Below are positions 1 through 4,936 of a stretch of 5,360 bases of DNA, piece after piece. The notes under the pieces were generated by a model, which saw nothing but the letters and a program-made list of their open reading frames with translations, did not search any database and was not told where the DNA came from. The translations under genes were made by a program, and so were the position numbers. The DNA lies in the NCBI GenBank assembly GCA_964250215.1, contig CAXUEX010000179.1, positions 1 to 5,360 of the forward strand, written 5' to 3'. The stretch comes from DAIDJM01 sp964250215. Lineage in GTDB: Bacteria; Pseudomonadota; Alphaproteobacteria; Acetobacterales; Acetobacteraceae. Within the stretch, counting starts at the first letter, position 1, and each line of letters starts with the position of its first letter.

Positions 1-272
1 TCGAGCCGCGCCATCACCTTGATGCGCGAGACGAGCAGCGGCGCCAGCGCCCGCCATGCCTCGTGCAGTGAGGGATCGCGCGAGGTGGCTTCGCGCAACG
101 CCTGCACCGCGGCGTCGATGCAGCCCATCGCCGAAGCTGTTATTCCCACGTCGCACAGGAAATCTGTGGGGCGCGGCGGTTCGGCGGCAGGGCGTCTATC
201 CGCCGCTGAATGCGTGAAACCCGCACGTGCGCCGGGATCTGCGGGCCAGAGCAGGGCTTTGCCGCCGCTCAT
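1..272 (-). CDS. TPR-like protein, N-terminal part, paralogue of the adjacent sulfotransferase gene (truncated by window edge)
   Basis: An open frame runs from an ATG at 272 off the left edge with no stop, giving about 90 residues. It starts 3 nt after the TGA of the upstream TPR-sulfotransferase gene, so the two are probably co-transcribed and translationally coupled; no clear Shine-Dalgarno sequence precedes the ATG. The first 38 residues are Pro/Ala/Arg-rich and look disordered. Residues 39-80 resemble a TPR helical pair, with MGCIDAAVQALREATSRDP followed by EAWRALAPLL. They align without gaps to residues 60-101 of the upstream protein, with 18 of 42 identical by eye, including the M-G-x-x-D, R-x-x-T-x-x-x-P and W-R-A-L-A positions. 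This makes the gene a likely tandem paralogue. It may therefore also end in a sulfotransferase domain, but that part is outside the window and the function is not shown. Confidence 0.7.
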   Translation of the reverse strand, partial: MSGGKALLWPADPGARAGFTHSAADRRPAAEPPRPTDFLCDVGITASAMGCIDAAVQALREATSRDPSLHEAWRALAPLLVSRIKVMARL

Positions 273-275
273 GGT

Positions 276-2261
276 TCAGGCCGCATAGATGGCGGGTGCA
301 TCGCCGAGGGATGCGACGAGCGGTGCGAGCCAGGGATCGTAGTGGCGCCATTGATCGAGCGCATCGCGGAAGATCGGTTGGCGCACCTGCTCCACGCTCG
401 GCGTGGCGACCGATCGCGAGCTTGCCCAGAATTGCAGGCAAGCGGGCTCGAACAGCAGGCCGCAATATTCCAGCAGCCGGCGGATCTCGCTCTCCGTATC
501 GTCCACCATGCGTTCGTAAATCACGCGGTGCACGCGGCCGGGCAGCACGCGGTCGATATGCGCCATAAAGTCCAGGTAGTCGCGGTAATACAGGCCGATA
601 TCATGCAGGTCGCAGGTGTATCCGGCGCCGCGGGCGATGAGCTGTTTGAAGGCGGAGAAACAGCAGGCGACCGGATGGCGCCGCGCATCGATGATTTTCG
701 CGTTCGGAAACATCAGATGGATCAGCCCGGCTTTCTCCCAGTTGAAGGGCATCTTGTCCACGAAAAAAGGTTTTTCGGTCTTGCGATAGATCCGGGTGCG
801 GTCGAGATAAATCTGCGCCAGCCGCCCCAGCTCGTCGGCGCCGAGATCCGCGACGAATTCCGGGTAGGTGCTGCCGGAGGCTGCCGCTTCCTGCGTTATT
901 TCGTCCGCGATGCGGTCGATATCGGGCAGCTCCTGCGTGGCTTCGACATGGCTGTGGGCGGAGAGGATCTGCTCCAGCAGTGTGGAGCCGGAGCGGGGCA
1001 TGCCGACAATGAAAATCGGCGTCGGCGCTCGCGGCGTGGCGGCCAGGGCTAGCCGTTCCGGAGAAACAGCCATCTTCAGCCGGCCGATCAGCGCCGTATG
1101 TTCGCGGGCGCTGTAGATATCGCCCTCCTGCTCGTTGGCCAGGCGGCAGGCGCGGGCACCTTCGGCATAATGCGCAAAGCTTTCGGCGTAGGCCTGCTGC
1201 TTTTCCAGCGCGTTGCCGAGGGCGTAATGGAAATGGAAGCGGTTCACCGGCGTGGGCGTGCCGGTTTCGAGCTGGGCGCGGATCGCATCGAGATCGGCGT
1301 TCGAGAGCGGCTGCTTCTGCACATAGGAGAGGCCCCAGTAGGCCTCGCCCATGGCCGGATCGAGTTCGATGCATTTGCGGTAGGCATCGATGGCCGCCAC
1401 GCGCTGGCCGGAGAAGCGCAGCGCGCGCGCGTAATTCAGCCAGAAATTCGGGCGCCGGTTGTCGGCCGCCAGGGTTTCGCTCAGGCGGGCGGCTTCGGCG
1501 TAGTCGCCAATCGCGGAAAGCGCCGCAATTTTGTAGCGCCGGTATTCCGTGCTGAACGGTTTCTGCGCGAGCATCTGATCGATGTGCGGCAGGGCTTCGG
1601 CTTCCTGCCTCATACGCAGCAGCAGGCCGGCGATTTCCTCGCGGGCTTCCAGGAACGCTGGGTTTTGGTCGATCGCGCGTTCCAGCAGGGCGCGCGCGGT
1701 GGGCAGGTCACCTTGGTGCATTTCCAGGTTCGCCAGCAGGCGGAGCGCAGCGGGATCGGTGGGATCTTCGAGCAGGTGCTCGCGCAGGAGATCGGCCGGG
1801 TCGCGCCACGCTGTCTTGGCGATGCGCTCGCGGAGCCGGCGCGTGGATTTCTCGATCTTCAGGCTTGGAACCGGTTTCGCCGGCCGCGGGGGCTGCGGTG
1901 CGAGCGTGGCGGCGTGCTGTTCGGCATCGCGCGCCGCCGCGCGATTACCAAGGCGTCGCAGCACGGCGGCGAGCGCGCGCCAATTGCGCGGCTGGGCGGG
2001 TTCGATGCGGGTGAGCGCGCGGAAATCCTCCAGCGCGATATCGAGCAGGCCCATGGCGGCTGCCGTGGCGCCGCGCTGGAACAGTTGCTCGGCGTTTCCG
2101 GTGCTGTTGCTGGGCGCGGCGCGCGGTGCCGCGGCAGGGATCGCCGGTGCGTGGGCCGCCGGGAGGGAAACGGGAAGCGTGCGCGGCAGGATCGGCAAGG
2201 ACAGCTCACTCGTGGGCAGCGCGCCGCCGCGAAACGGCAACCCCGCCGCGATGCGGTGCAC
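276..2261 (-). CDS. TPR-repeat protein with C-terminal PAPS-dependent sulfotransferase domain
   Basis: From a GTG at 2261 the protein has 661 residues. An N-terminal Pro/Ala-rich segment (about 1-55) is followed by TPR-type helical pairs at about 57-120, a basic linker (about 123-150), and further TPRs at about 155-316. The sulfotransferase domain covers about 415-650. Its 5'-phosphosulfate loop is IFIVGMPRSGSTLLEQIL (416-433), followed by VDKMPFNWEKAG (501-512). The 3'-phosphate segment is KIIDARRHPVACCFSAFK (522-539). The C-terminal VEQVRQPIFR...W..Y is typical of TPR-sulfotransferases. The family transfers sulfate from PAPS to an acceptor; the acceptor here is unknown. The start is uncertain. 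The frame stays open to a TTG at 2354, but that start lies beyond the terminator of the next gene. TTGs at 2240 and 2198 are alternatives. The ATG at 2054 would cut TPR1. There is no signal peptide, so the protein is probably cytoplasmic. Confidence 0.92.
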   Translation of the reverse strand: MHRIAAGLPFRGGALPTSELSLPILPRTLPVSLPAAHAPAIPAAAPRAAPSNSTGNAEQLFQRGATAAAMGLLDIALEDFRALTRIEPAQPRNWRALAAVLRRLGNRAAARDAEQHAATLAPQPPRPAKPVPSLKIEKSTRRLRERIAKTAWRDPADLLREHLLEDPTDPAALRLLANLEMHQGDLPTARALLERAIDQNPAFLEAREEIAGLLLRMRQEAEALPHIDQMLAQKPFSTEYRRYKIAALSAIGDYAEAARLSETLAADNRRPNFWLNYARALRFSGQRVAAIDAYRKCIELDPAMGEAYWGLSYVQKQPLSNADLDAIRAQLETGTPTPVNRFHFHYALGNALEKQQAYAESFAHYAEGARACRLANEQEGDIYSAREHTALIGRLKMAVSPERLALAATPRAPTPIFIVGMPRSGSTLLEQILSAHSHVEATQELPDIDRIADEITQEAAASGSTYPEFVADLGADELGRLAQIYLDRTRIYRKTEKPFFVDKMPFNWEKAGLIHLMFPNAKIIDARRHPVACCFSAFKQLIARGAGYTCDLHDIGLYYRDYLDFMAHIDRVLPGRVHRVIYERMVDDTESEIRRLLEYCGLLFEPACLQFWASSRSVATPSVEQVRQPIFRDALDQWRHYDPWLAPLVASLGDAPAIYAA

Positions 2262-2271
2262 GAATGCAATC

Positions 2272-2300
2272 AATTCACCATGCGGCCTACCGGGACGCAA
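2272..2300 (-). promoter_or_regulatory. Candidate promoter of the TPR-sulfotransferase gene
   Basis: On the minus strand TTGCGT (2300-2295) and TGAATT (2277-2272) are 17 nt apart, in the short gap between the preceding terminator and the proposed GTG at 2261. A start of transcription would fall only a few bases before that GTG. The -10 match is weak. The main argument is positional: transcription of the upstream gene ends at 2312-2345, so the sulfotransferase gene needs its own promoter close by. Confidence 0.22.
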
Positions 2301-2311
2301 GGCGTTGCACG

Positions 2312-2345
2312 AAAAAAGCGCCCCGGAACAGTGTTCCGGGGCGCT
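2312..2345 (-). terminator. Rho-independent terminator of the secreted-protein gene
   Basis: The arms 2317-2330 and 2332-2345 are perfectly complementary (AGCGCCCCGGAACA and its reverse complement), giving a GC-rich stem of about 13 bp with a 3-nt loop. Read on the minus strand, the stem is followed directly by a run of six T (2317-2312). It begins 31 nt after the TAA of the secreted-protein gene at 2376-2378, so it ends that transcript and insulates the sulfotransferase gene. On the plus strand there is no T-run, so termination is one-directional. Confidence 0.93.
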
Positions 2346-2375
2346 CCCATCCAAACCGACGGGTTAGCGCTGTTC

Positions 2376-2915
2376 TTAGCTCCCGCTGTAGATCGCGGTG
2401 TTGTTGTTGTTGATCACGAACTTGCCGCCGTCCTGAAAGCTTCTGGCCTTCCACACCGTGGTGCGCTTATCGGTTGTGCCAGCCGCGGCCTTCTTGTGGG
2501 TCCATGTGTAGAACGACGAGCCGAACACGGCGTTGATCGAGCCGCCGTTCGCGCAAATATAGCCCGGCTCGGTGTATTTGCCGATGTTCCATTTGCCGTA
2601 GGTGCCACGCACCGGCCCATTGTTATTCATCGAGCCGGAGCTGAGTTCCGTGCAGGTGGTCTGGTCGATCAGCGCCCACCCGGTCACGATCGTTTTCGTG
2701 TTCGACGGGACGTCCACCGAGAAGCTGTACGTGTAGCTGTGCAGGGAAGGCGTCGTTGTCTTGGCCGGCTCGATCCGCTTGCTTACCATTTTGCCGTTCA
2801 CCATCACGCCTTTCAGCATGACGAGTTGCGGCCGGGCCTGCGCGCCTGCGGACAGGCCCACCACTGCGGCGCACGCGACGATCGCGGTCATTGTCTTCGG
2901 GAAAGAAATTCGCAC
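2376..2915 (-). CDS. Small secreted protein of unknown function
   Basis: The product has 179 residues from a GTG start. I do not recognise the family. Residues 1-27 form a Sec-type signal peptide: a basic N-region (MRISFPK), a hydrophobic core (TAIVACAAVVGL) and a likely cleavage site after AQA (25-27). The mature part, about 152 residues, is rich in Thr, Ser, Asn, Gly and aromatics, with alternating patterns that suggest beta structure. It has only two cysteines, at about 88 (QTTCTEL) and 121 (GYICANG), which could form one disulfide. The C-terminus contains four consecutive Asn encoded by a short trinucleotide run. The start is set by GGGAG seven bases upstream of the GTG; an in-frame TTG at 3041 has no such support and would put 42 residues before the signal peptide. 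The gene is monocistronic, with its own terminator. Its base composition looks less GC-rich than its neighbours, which hints at a different history. Confidence 0.82.
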   Translation of the reverse strand: MRISFPKTMTAIVACAAVVGLSAGAQARPQLVMLKGVMVNGKMVSKRIEPAKTTTPSLHSYTYSFSVDVPSNTKTIVTGWALIDQTTCTELSSGSMNNNGPVRGTYGKWNIGKYTEPGYICANGGSINAVFGSSFYTWTHKKAAAGTTDKRTTVWKARSFQDGGKFVINNNNTAIYSGS

Positions 2916-2927
2916 GTTAGCACTCCC
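2916..2927 (-). promoter_or_regulatory. Ribosome binding site fixing the GTG start of the secreted-protein gene
   Basis: On the minus strand GGGAG (2927-2923) is followed by seven bases and then GTG at 2915-2913. This is the clearest Shine-Dalgarno sequence in the window. It places the start immediately before a canonical signal peptide. Confidence 0.8.
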
Positions 2928-3011
2928 ATTATGTGAAATGCCGAGCTCGGGATGCCTCTGTTTGGATGCTCCATGAATTTCGGAGGGGAGGCGCCCCGGT
3001 GACGACGGGGG

Positions 3012-3041
3012 AACGTAACGCCATCGCGACACATGCGTCAA
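3012..3041 (-). promoter_or_regulatory. Candidate promoter of the secreted-protein gene
   Basis: On the minus strand TTGACG (3041-3036) matches the -35 consensus at five of six positions. It is followed after 18 nt by TACGTT (3017-3012), a weak -10. The resulting leader would be about 90 nt and would contain the palindrome at 2941-2950. Confidence 0.3.
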
Positions 3042-3125
3042 GGCAATGGTGACTGGTTTTTAACTTCACCCGGAGGGTTCTGCAGTGCCAATCCGGTCGC
3101 GTGCCAGCGCGCGCAATGCGGGAGC

Positions 3126-3141
3126 GGTGACGCGTATCACA
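3126..3141. promoter_or_regulatory. CRP-like palindrome upstream of mbfA
   Basis: GGTGA-N6-TCACA (spacer CGCGTA) matches the E. coli CRP core TGTGA-N6-TCACA at nine of ten positions. It lies about 130 bp before the mbfA start and 12 bp before a second dyad. Binding by a CRP/FNR-family regulator is inferred only from the motif. Such short sites occur by chance, and alphaproteobacterial CRP-family proteins vary in specificity. Confidence 0.33.
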
Positions 3142-3153
3142 ACTTTGTGTTGC

Positions 3154-3172
3154 AGTGTGGGCGAACCACACT
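3154..3172. promoter_or_regulatory. 19-bp perfect dyad, possible operator in the mbfA upstream region
   Basis: AGTGTGG (3154-3160) and CCACACT (3166-3172) are perfect inverted repeats around the 5-nt spacer GCGAA. There is no T-run after it, so it is unlikely to be a terminator. Its size and position between divergent genes fit a dimeric repressor or activator site. The regulator is unknown; the sequence does not resemble the AT-rich Irr or Fur boxes known for iron genes. Confidence 0.35.
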
Positions 3173-3236
3173 AGCCGTGCGGCAGCCGGGATTATTGCGG
3201 GGCGGCGGCCCTTCGCGTGCGCCTGGCATGAGCCGG

Positions 3237-3264
3237 TTGACGGCGGTGCGGTGCGGCCTAGTTT
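3237..3264 (+). promoter_or_regulatory. Candidate promoter abutting the mbfA start
   Basis: TTGACG (3237-3242) and TAGTTT (3259-3264) are 16 nt apart. Transcription would start at or next to the ATG at 3272, giving a leaderless or nearly leaderless mRNA. This agrees with the absence of a Shine-Dalgarno sequence before that ATG. The -10 match is only partial. Confidence 0.3.
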
Positions 3265-3271
3265 TGCGGCC

Positions 3272-4228
3272 ATGCGCGATTTCACCACCCTTTCGGAACG
3301 CGAGGTGCTCGCGCTGGCAATCGGCGCCGAGGAAGAGGACGGAAGAATCTATGCAGACTTCGCCGAGCGGCTGCGCGAAACCTATCCGGCCAGCGCCAAA
3401 ATCTTTCAGGAAATGTCGGCCGAGGAAGGCGAACATCGGCGCAGCCTGATCGATCTCTATTTGGACAAATTCGGCCCGCATATTCCGCTGGTGCGGCGCG
3501 GCGACGTGCGCGGCTTCACGTCCCGGCGCACGGTTTGGCACCTGCCCTCGTTGGGCATCGAAACCGTGCGGCAGATGGCGCGGCAGATGGAGGTGGAAAG
3601 CGCGCGGTTCTATCGCGCCGCGGCCGCGCGCAGCACCGACACGGCAATCCGCAAGCTGCTCGGCGACCTTGCCGAGGCGGAGGACCACCACGAGCGCACG
3701 GCCGGCGTGATCACCGAGCGCAACCTGTCGAAAGGCCGGCGCGAGGACGAGGACCATACGGCGCGGCAGCGCTTCGTGTTGCAGATCGTGCAGCCGGGGC
3801 TGGTGGGCCTGATGGACGGCTCCGTCTCCACCCTGGCGCCGGTGTTCGCGGCGGCGTTCGCGACCCACCGGCCATGGAGCACGTTCCTGGTGGGGATGGC
3901 GGCCTCCATCGGCGCCGGCATCTCCATGGGCTTTGCCGAAGCGCTTTCGGATGACGGCAAGATCTCGGGCCGCGGCGCGCCGGTGCTGCGCGGGCTGATC
4001 ACGGGCATGATGACCACGGTGGGCGGCGTCGGCCACACGCTGCCGTTCCTTATCCCGGATTTCTGGACGGCCATGTGGGTGGCCGTGGGGGTGGTGATCG
4101 TGGAACTGGCGGTGATCGCCTGGATCCGGTGGAAGTATATGGAAAGCAACCCGTTCAGCGCGGCGCTGCAGATCATGGTGGGCGGCGCGCTGGTGTTTGC
4201 CTGTGGCGTGCTGATCGGTAGCTCCTGA
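3272..4228 (+). CDS. mbfA: MbfA-type membrane-bound ferritin: rubrerythrin domain fused to VIT1/CCC1 iron transporter
   Basis: The product has 318 residues. Residues 8-150 form a rubrerythrin-like diiron four-helix domain with the repeated ligand pattern: E20-x6-Y27 and E51-E52-x2-H55, then E107-x6-Y114 and E137-x2-H140. Residues 168-318 form a VIT1/CCC1 domain with the signature GLVGLMDGSVSTLAP (177-191) and about five membrane segments (near 178-197, 204-226, 239-261, 265-285, 297-316). In Bradyrhizobium and Agrobacterium, MbfA exports iron from the cytoplasm, protects against iron and peroxide stress, and is controlled by Irr; the same role is inferred here. ATG 3272 is chosen because the family begins with a short segment like RDFTTLSEREVLALAI. 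A GTG at 3155 in frame would add 39 residues unlike the family. The gene stands alone, divergent from the secreted-protein gene. No obvious iron box is visible. Length and ligand residues appear complete. Confidence 0.95.
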   Translation: MRDFTTLSEREVLALAIGAEEEDGRIYADFAERLRETYPASAKIFQEMSAEEGEHRRSLIDLYLDKFGPHIPLVRRGDVRGFTSRRTVWHLPSLGIETVRQMARQMEVESARFYRAAAARSTDTAIRKLLGDLAEAEDHHERTAGVITERNLSKGRREDEDHTARQRFVLQIVQPGLVGLMDGSVSTLAPVFAAAFATHRPWSTFLVGMAASIGAGISMGFAEALSDDGKISGRGAPVLRGLITGMMTTVGGVGHTLPFLIPDFWTAMWVAVGVVIVELAVIAWIRWKYMESNPFSAALQIMVGGALVFACGVLIGSS

Positions 4229-4230
4229 TC

Positions 4231-4261
4231 CAGTTTTCAGTTGCCAGTTTTCAGTTTTCAG
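4231..4261. repeat. Heptanucleotide tandem repeat, unit CAGTTTT, four copies plus CAG
   Basis: Starting two bases after the mbfA stop, the sequence reads CAGTTTT, CAGTTGC, CAGTTTT, CAGTTTT, CAG. Three units are identical and the second has two changes. It fills much of the 62-bp gap before the ankyrin gene and is strikingly AT-richer than its surroundings. Heptanucleotide repeats of this general kind are known in bacterial intergenic DNA and may vary in copy number by slippage. No function is proven here. Confidence 0.85.
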
Positions 4262-4284
4262 AGGGCGGTGGGGGCTGCTATCTG
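4255..4284 (+). promoter_or_regulatory. Candidate promoter of the ankyrin-protein gene, -35 inside the repeat
   Basis: TTTTCA (4255-4260), part of the last heptad, matches four of six -35 positions. TATCTG (4279-4284) lies 18 nt further on and is a weak -10. Transcription would begin at or very near the ATG at 4291, which has no close Shine-Dalgarno sequence. Without this promoter the gene could instead be read through from mbfA, since no terminator separates them. Confidence 0.2.
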
Positions 4285-4290
4285 GTTCGC

Positions 4291-4887
4291 ATGAATCGAA
4301 TCCTTCTTGCCGCCTGCTCGGGCGTTCTCGTTTCCTGTTGGGGCTTGGCCGCTATGGCGCAGCCGGCACCGAAGACGCAGGCGGAGGCGGATGCGCAGGC
4401 CGAGGCGGAGGAGAACGCCAAGCGCGCGCAGCAGGCCAAGGAGGAACAGGCCAAGGCGCCCCCGGCCGCCATTCCCGGTGCGGAGTCGTCCGGGCCCGTG
4501 GCGCCGGCCGATAAGCTGGCGGCCGACATGTCGCCGAACGACGCGCTGTTCGACGCGATCAACCGCGGCGACCAGGCGGCGGCGCGCGATGCGCTGAACC
4601 GCGGCGCGCAGATCGACGCGCATAATGTGCTGGGCCAGACGCCGATCGACGCCTCGATCGATCTGAACCGGACCGACATCACGTTCCTGCTGCTCTCGGA
4701 GCGCGGCGCGCCGACGGATCATCTGGCTAAGGCCACGCCCGTTCTGGCCGCGATGGCCAAAGGGGCGCCGGCCGGCGGAAAGCACCATCGCGCGCATCCC
4801 GGCATGGTTGCCGCGGCGACGGCGCCGCGCGCGCTTTCCCAGGATCGCGGCGTGCCCAATCCGCAGGCGGGATTTACCGGCTTCTGA
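4291..4887 (+). CDS. Exported ankyrin-repeat protein
   Basis: The product has 198 residues. The N-terminus MNRILLAACSGVLVSC...AMA is a signal peptide, most likely cut after AMA (21-23). A lipobox-like LVSC (13-16) makes a lipoprotein a less likely alternative. Residues 29-57 are an Ala/Glu/Lys/Gln-rich helix, probably a coiled coil or extended linker, followed by a Pro/Ala-rich stretch. Residues 82-140 carry about two ankyrin-type repeats, seen as NDALFDAINRGDQAAARDAL, then NRGAQIDAHNVLGQTPID and FLLLSERGA. The tail (about 145-198) is Ala/Gly/Pro-rich with a His cluster (KHHRAH) and looks disordered. Ankyrin repeats bind proteins, so a periplasmic adaptor or anchoring role is plausible, but the partner is unknown. 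It lies 62 bp after mbfA on the same strand and may share its transcript. A hairpin follows 11 bases after the stop. Confidence 0.85.
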   Translation: MNRILLAACSGVLVSCWGLAAMAQPAPKTQAEADAQAEAEENAKRAQQAKEEQAKAPPAAIPGAESSGPVAPADKLAADMSPNDALFDAINRGDQAAARDALNRGAQIDAHNVLGQTPIDASIDLNRTDITFLLLSERGAPTDHLAKATPVLAAMAKGAPAGGKHHRAHPGMVAAATAPRALSQDRGVPNPQAGFTGF

Positions 4888-4898
4888 GCCGCAGCCGC

Positions 4899-4927
4899 CA
4901 AACCCCGGCCCGAAGCGCCGGGGTTTG
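4899..4927. terminator. Hairpin terminator between convergent genes, probably bidirectional
   Basis: CAAACCCCGGC (4899-4909) and GCCGGGGTTTG (4917-4927) are perfect inverted repeats around a 7-nt loop, an 11-bp stem. The stem ends in TTT on both strands, with no longer T-run. It sits between the stop codons of two converging genes (4887 and 4937), which is where a shared terminator would be expected. Its efficiency is uncertain because the T-tract is short. Confidence 0.75.
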
Positions 4928-4936
4928 CACATGCGT

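Larger units (their letters stand above)
2916..3271. other. Divergent intergenic region between the secreted-protein gene and mbfA
   Basis: I see no convincing gene in these 356 bases; the open frames here lack start signals and are antisense to each other. The region holds the ribosome site and a candidate promoter of the leftward gene, a perfect 10-bp palindrome CCGAGCTCGG at 2941-2950 inside the likely leader of that gene, a CRP-like site (3126-3141), a 19-bp perfect dyad (3154-3172), and a candidate promoter abutting mbfA. I looked for an Irr-type iron control element or a RirA-type TGA-N9-TCA box and did not see one. Confidence 0.6.

Noticed and set aside
210..1052. Plus-strand open frame of 280 codons
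   Set aside because: It is antisense to the sulfotransferase domain, and its low-complexity translation is rich in Arg, Gly and Ala without motifs.
2400..2411. GTT trinucleotide run as a variable microsatellite
   Set aside because: It has only four units and simply encodes the Asn run near the C-terminus of the secreted protein; that is too short to propose slippage.
2928..2933. CATAAT as a -10 box for the secreted-protein gene
   Set aside because: It directly abuts the Shine-Dalgarno sequence. A transcript starting about 7 nt downstream would lose the ribosome site, and no -35 lies at the right distance.
1098..2936. Long plus-strand open frame of about 612 codons
   Set aside because: It runs antisense through the sulfotransferase gene, the terminator and most of the secreted-protein gene. 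Its translation has no recognisable domain, while the opposite strand has clear PAPS-binding motifs and a signal peptide. It is a by-product of high GC.
3155..3271. GTG at 3155 as an upstream start of mbfA
   Set aside because: The 39 added residues do not look like the MbfA N-terminus, the GTG lies inside a perfect dyad, and no ribosome site precedes it.
3137..4036. Minus-strand open frame of 299 codons
   Set aside because: It is antisense to mbfA, whose diiron ligands and VIT1 signature are clear. The antisense product is rich in Arg, His and Ala and has no domain.
4258..4932. Minus-strand open frame of 224 codons
   Set aside because: It covers the ankyrin gene in antisense and crosses the shared terminator hairpin. 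Its Arg/Gly/Leu-rich translation looks like noise.
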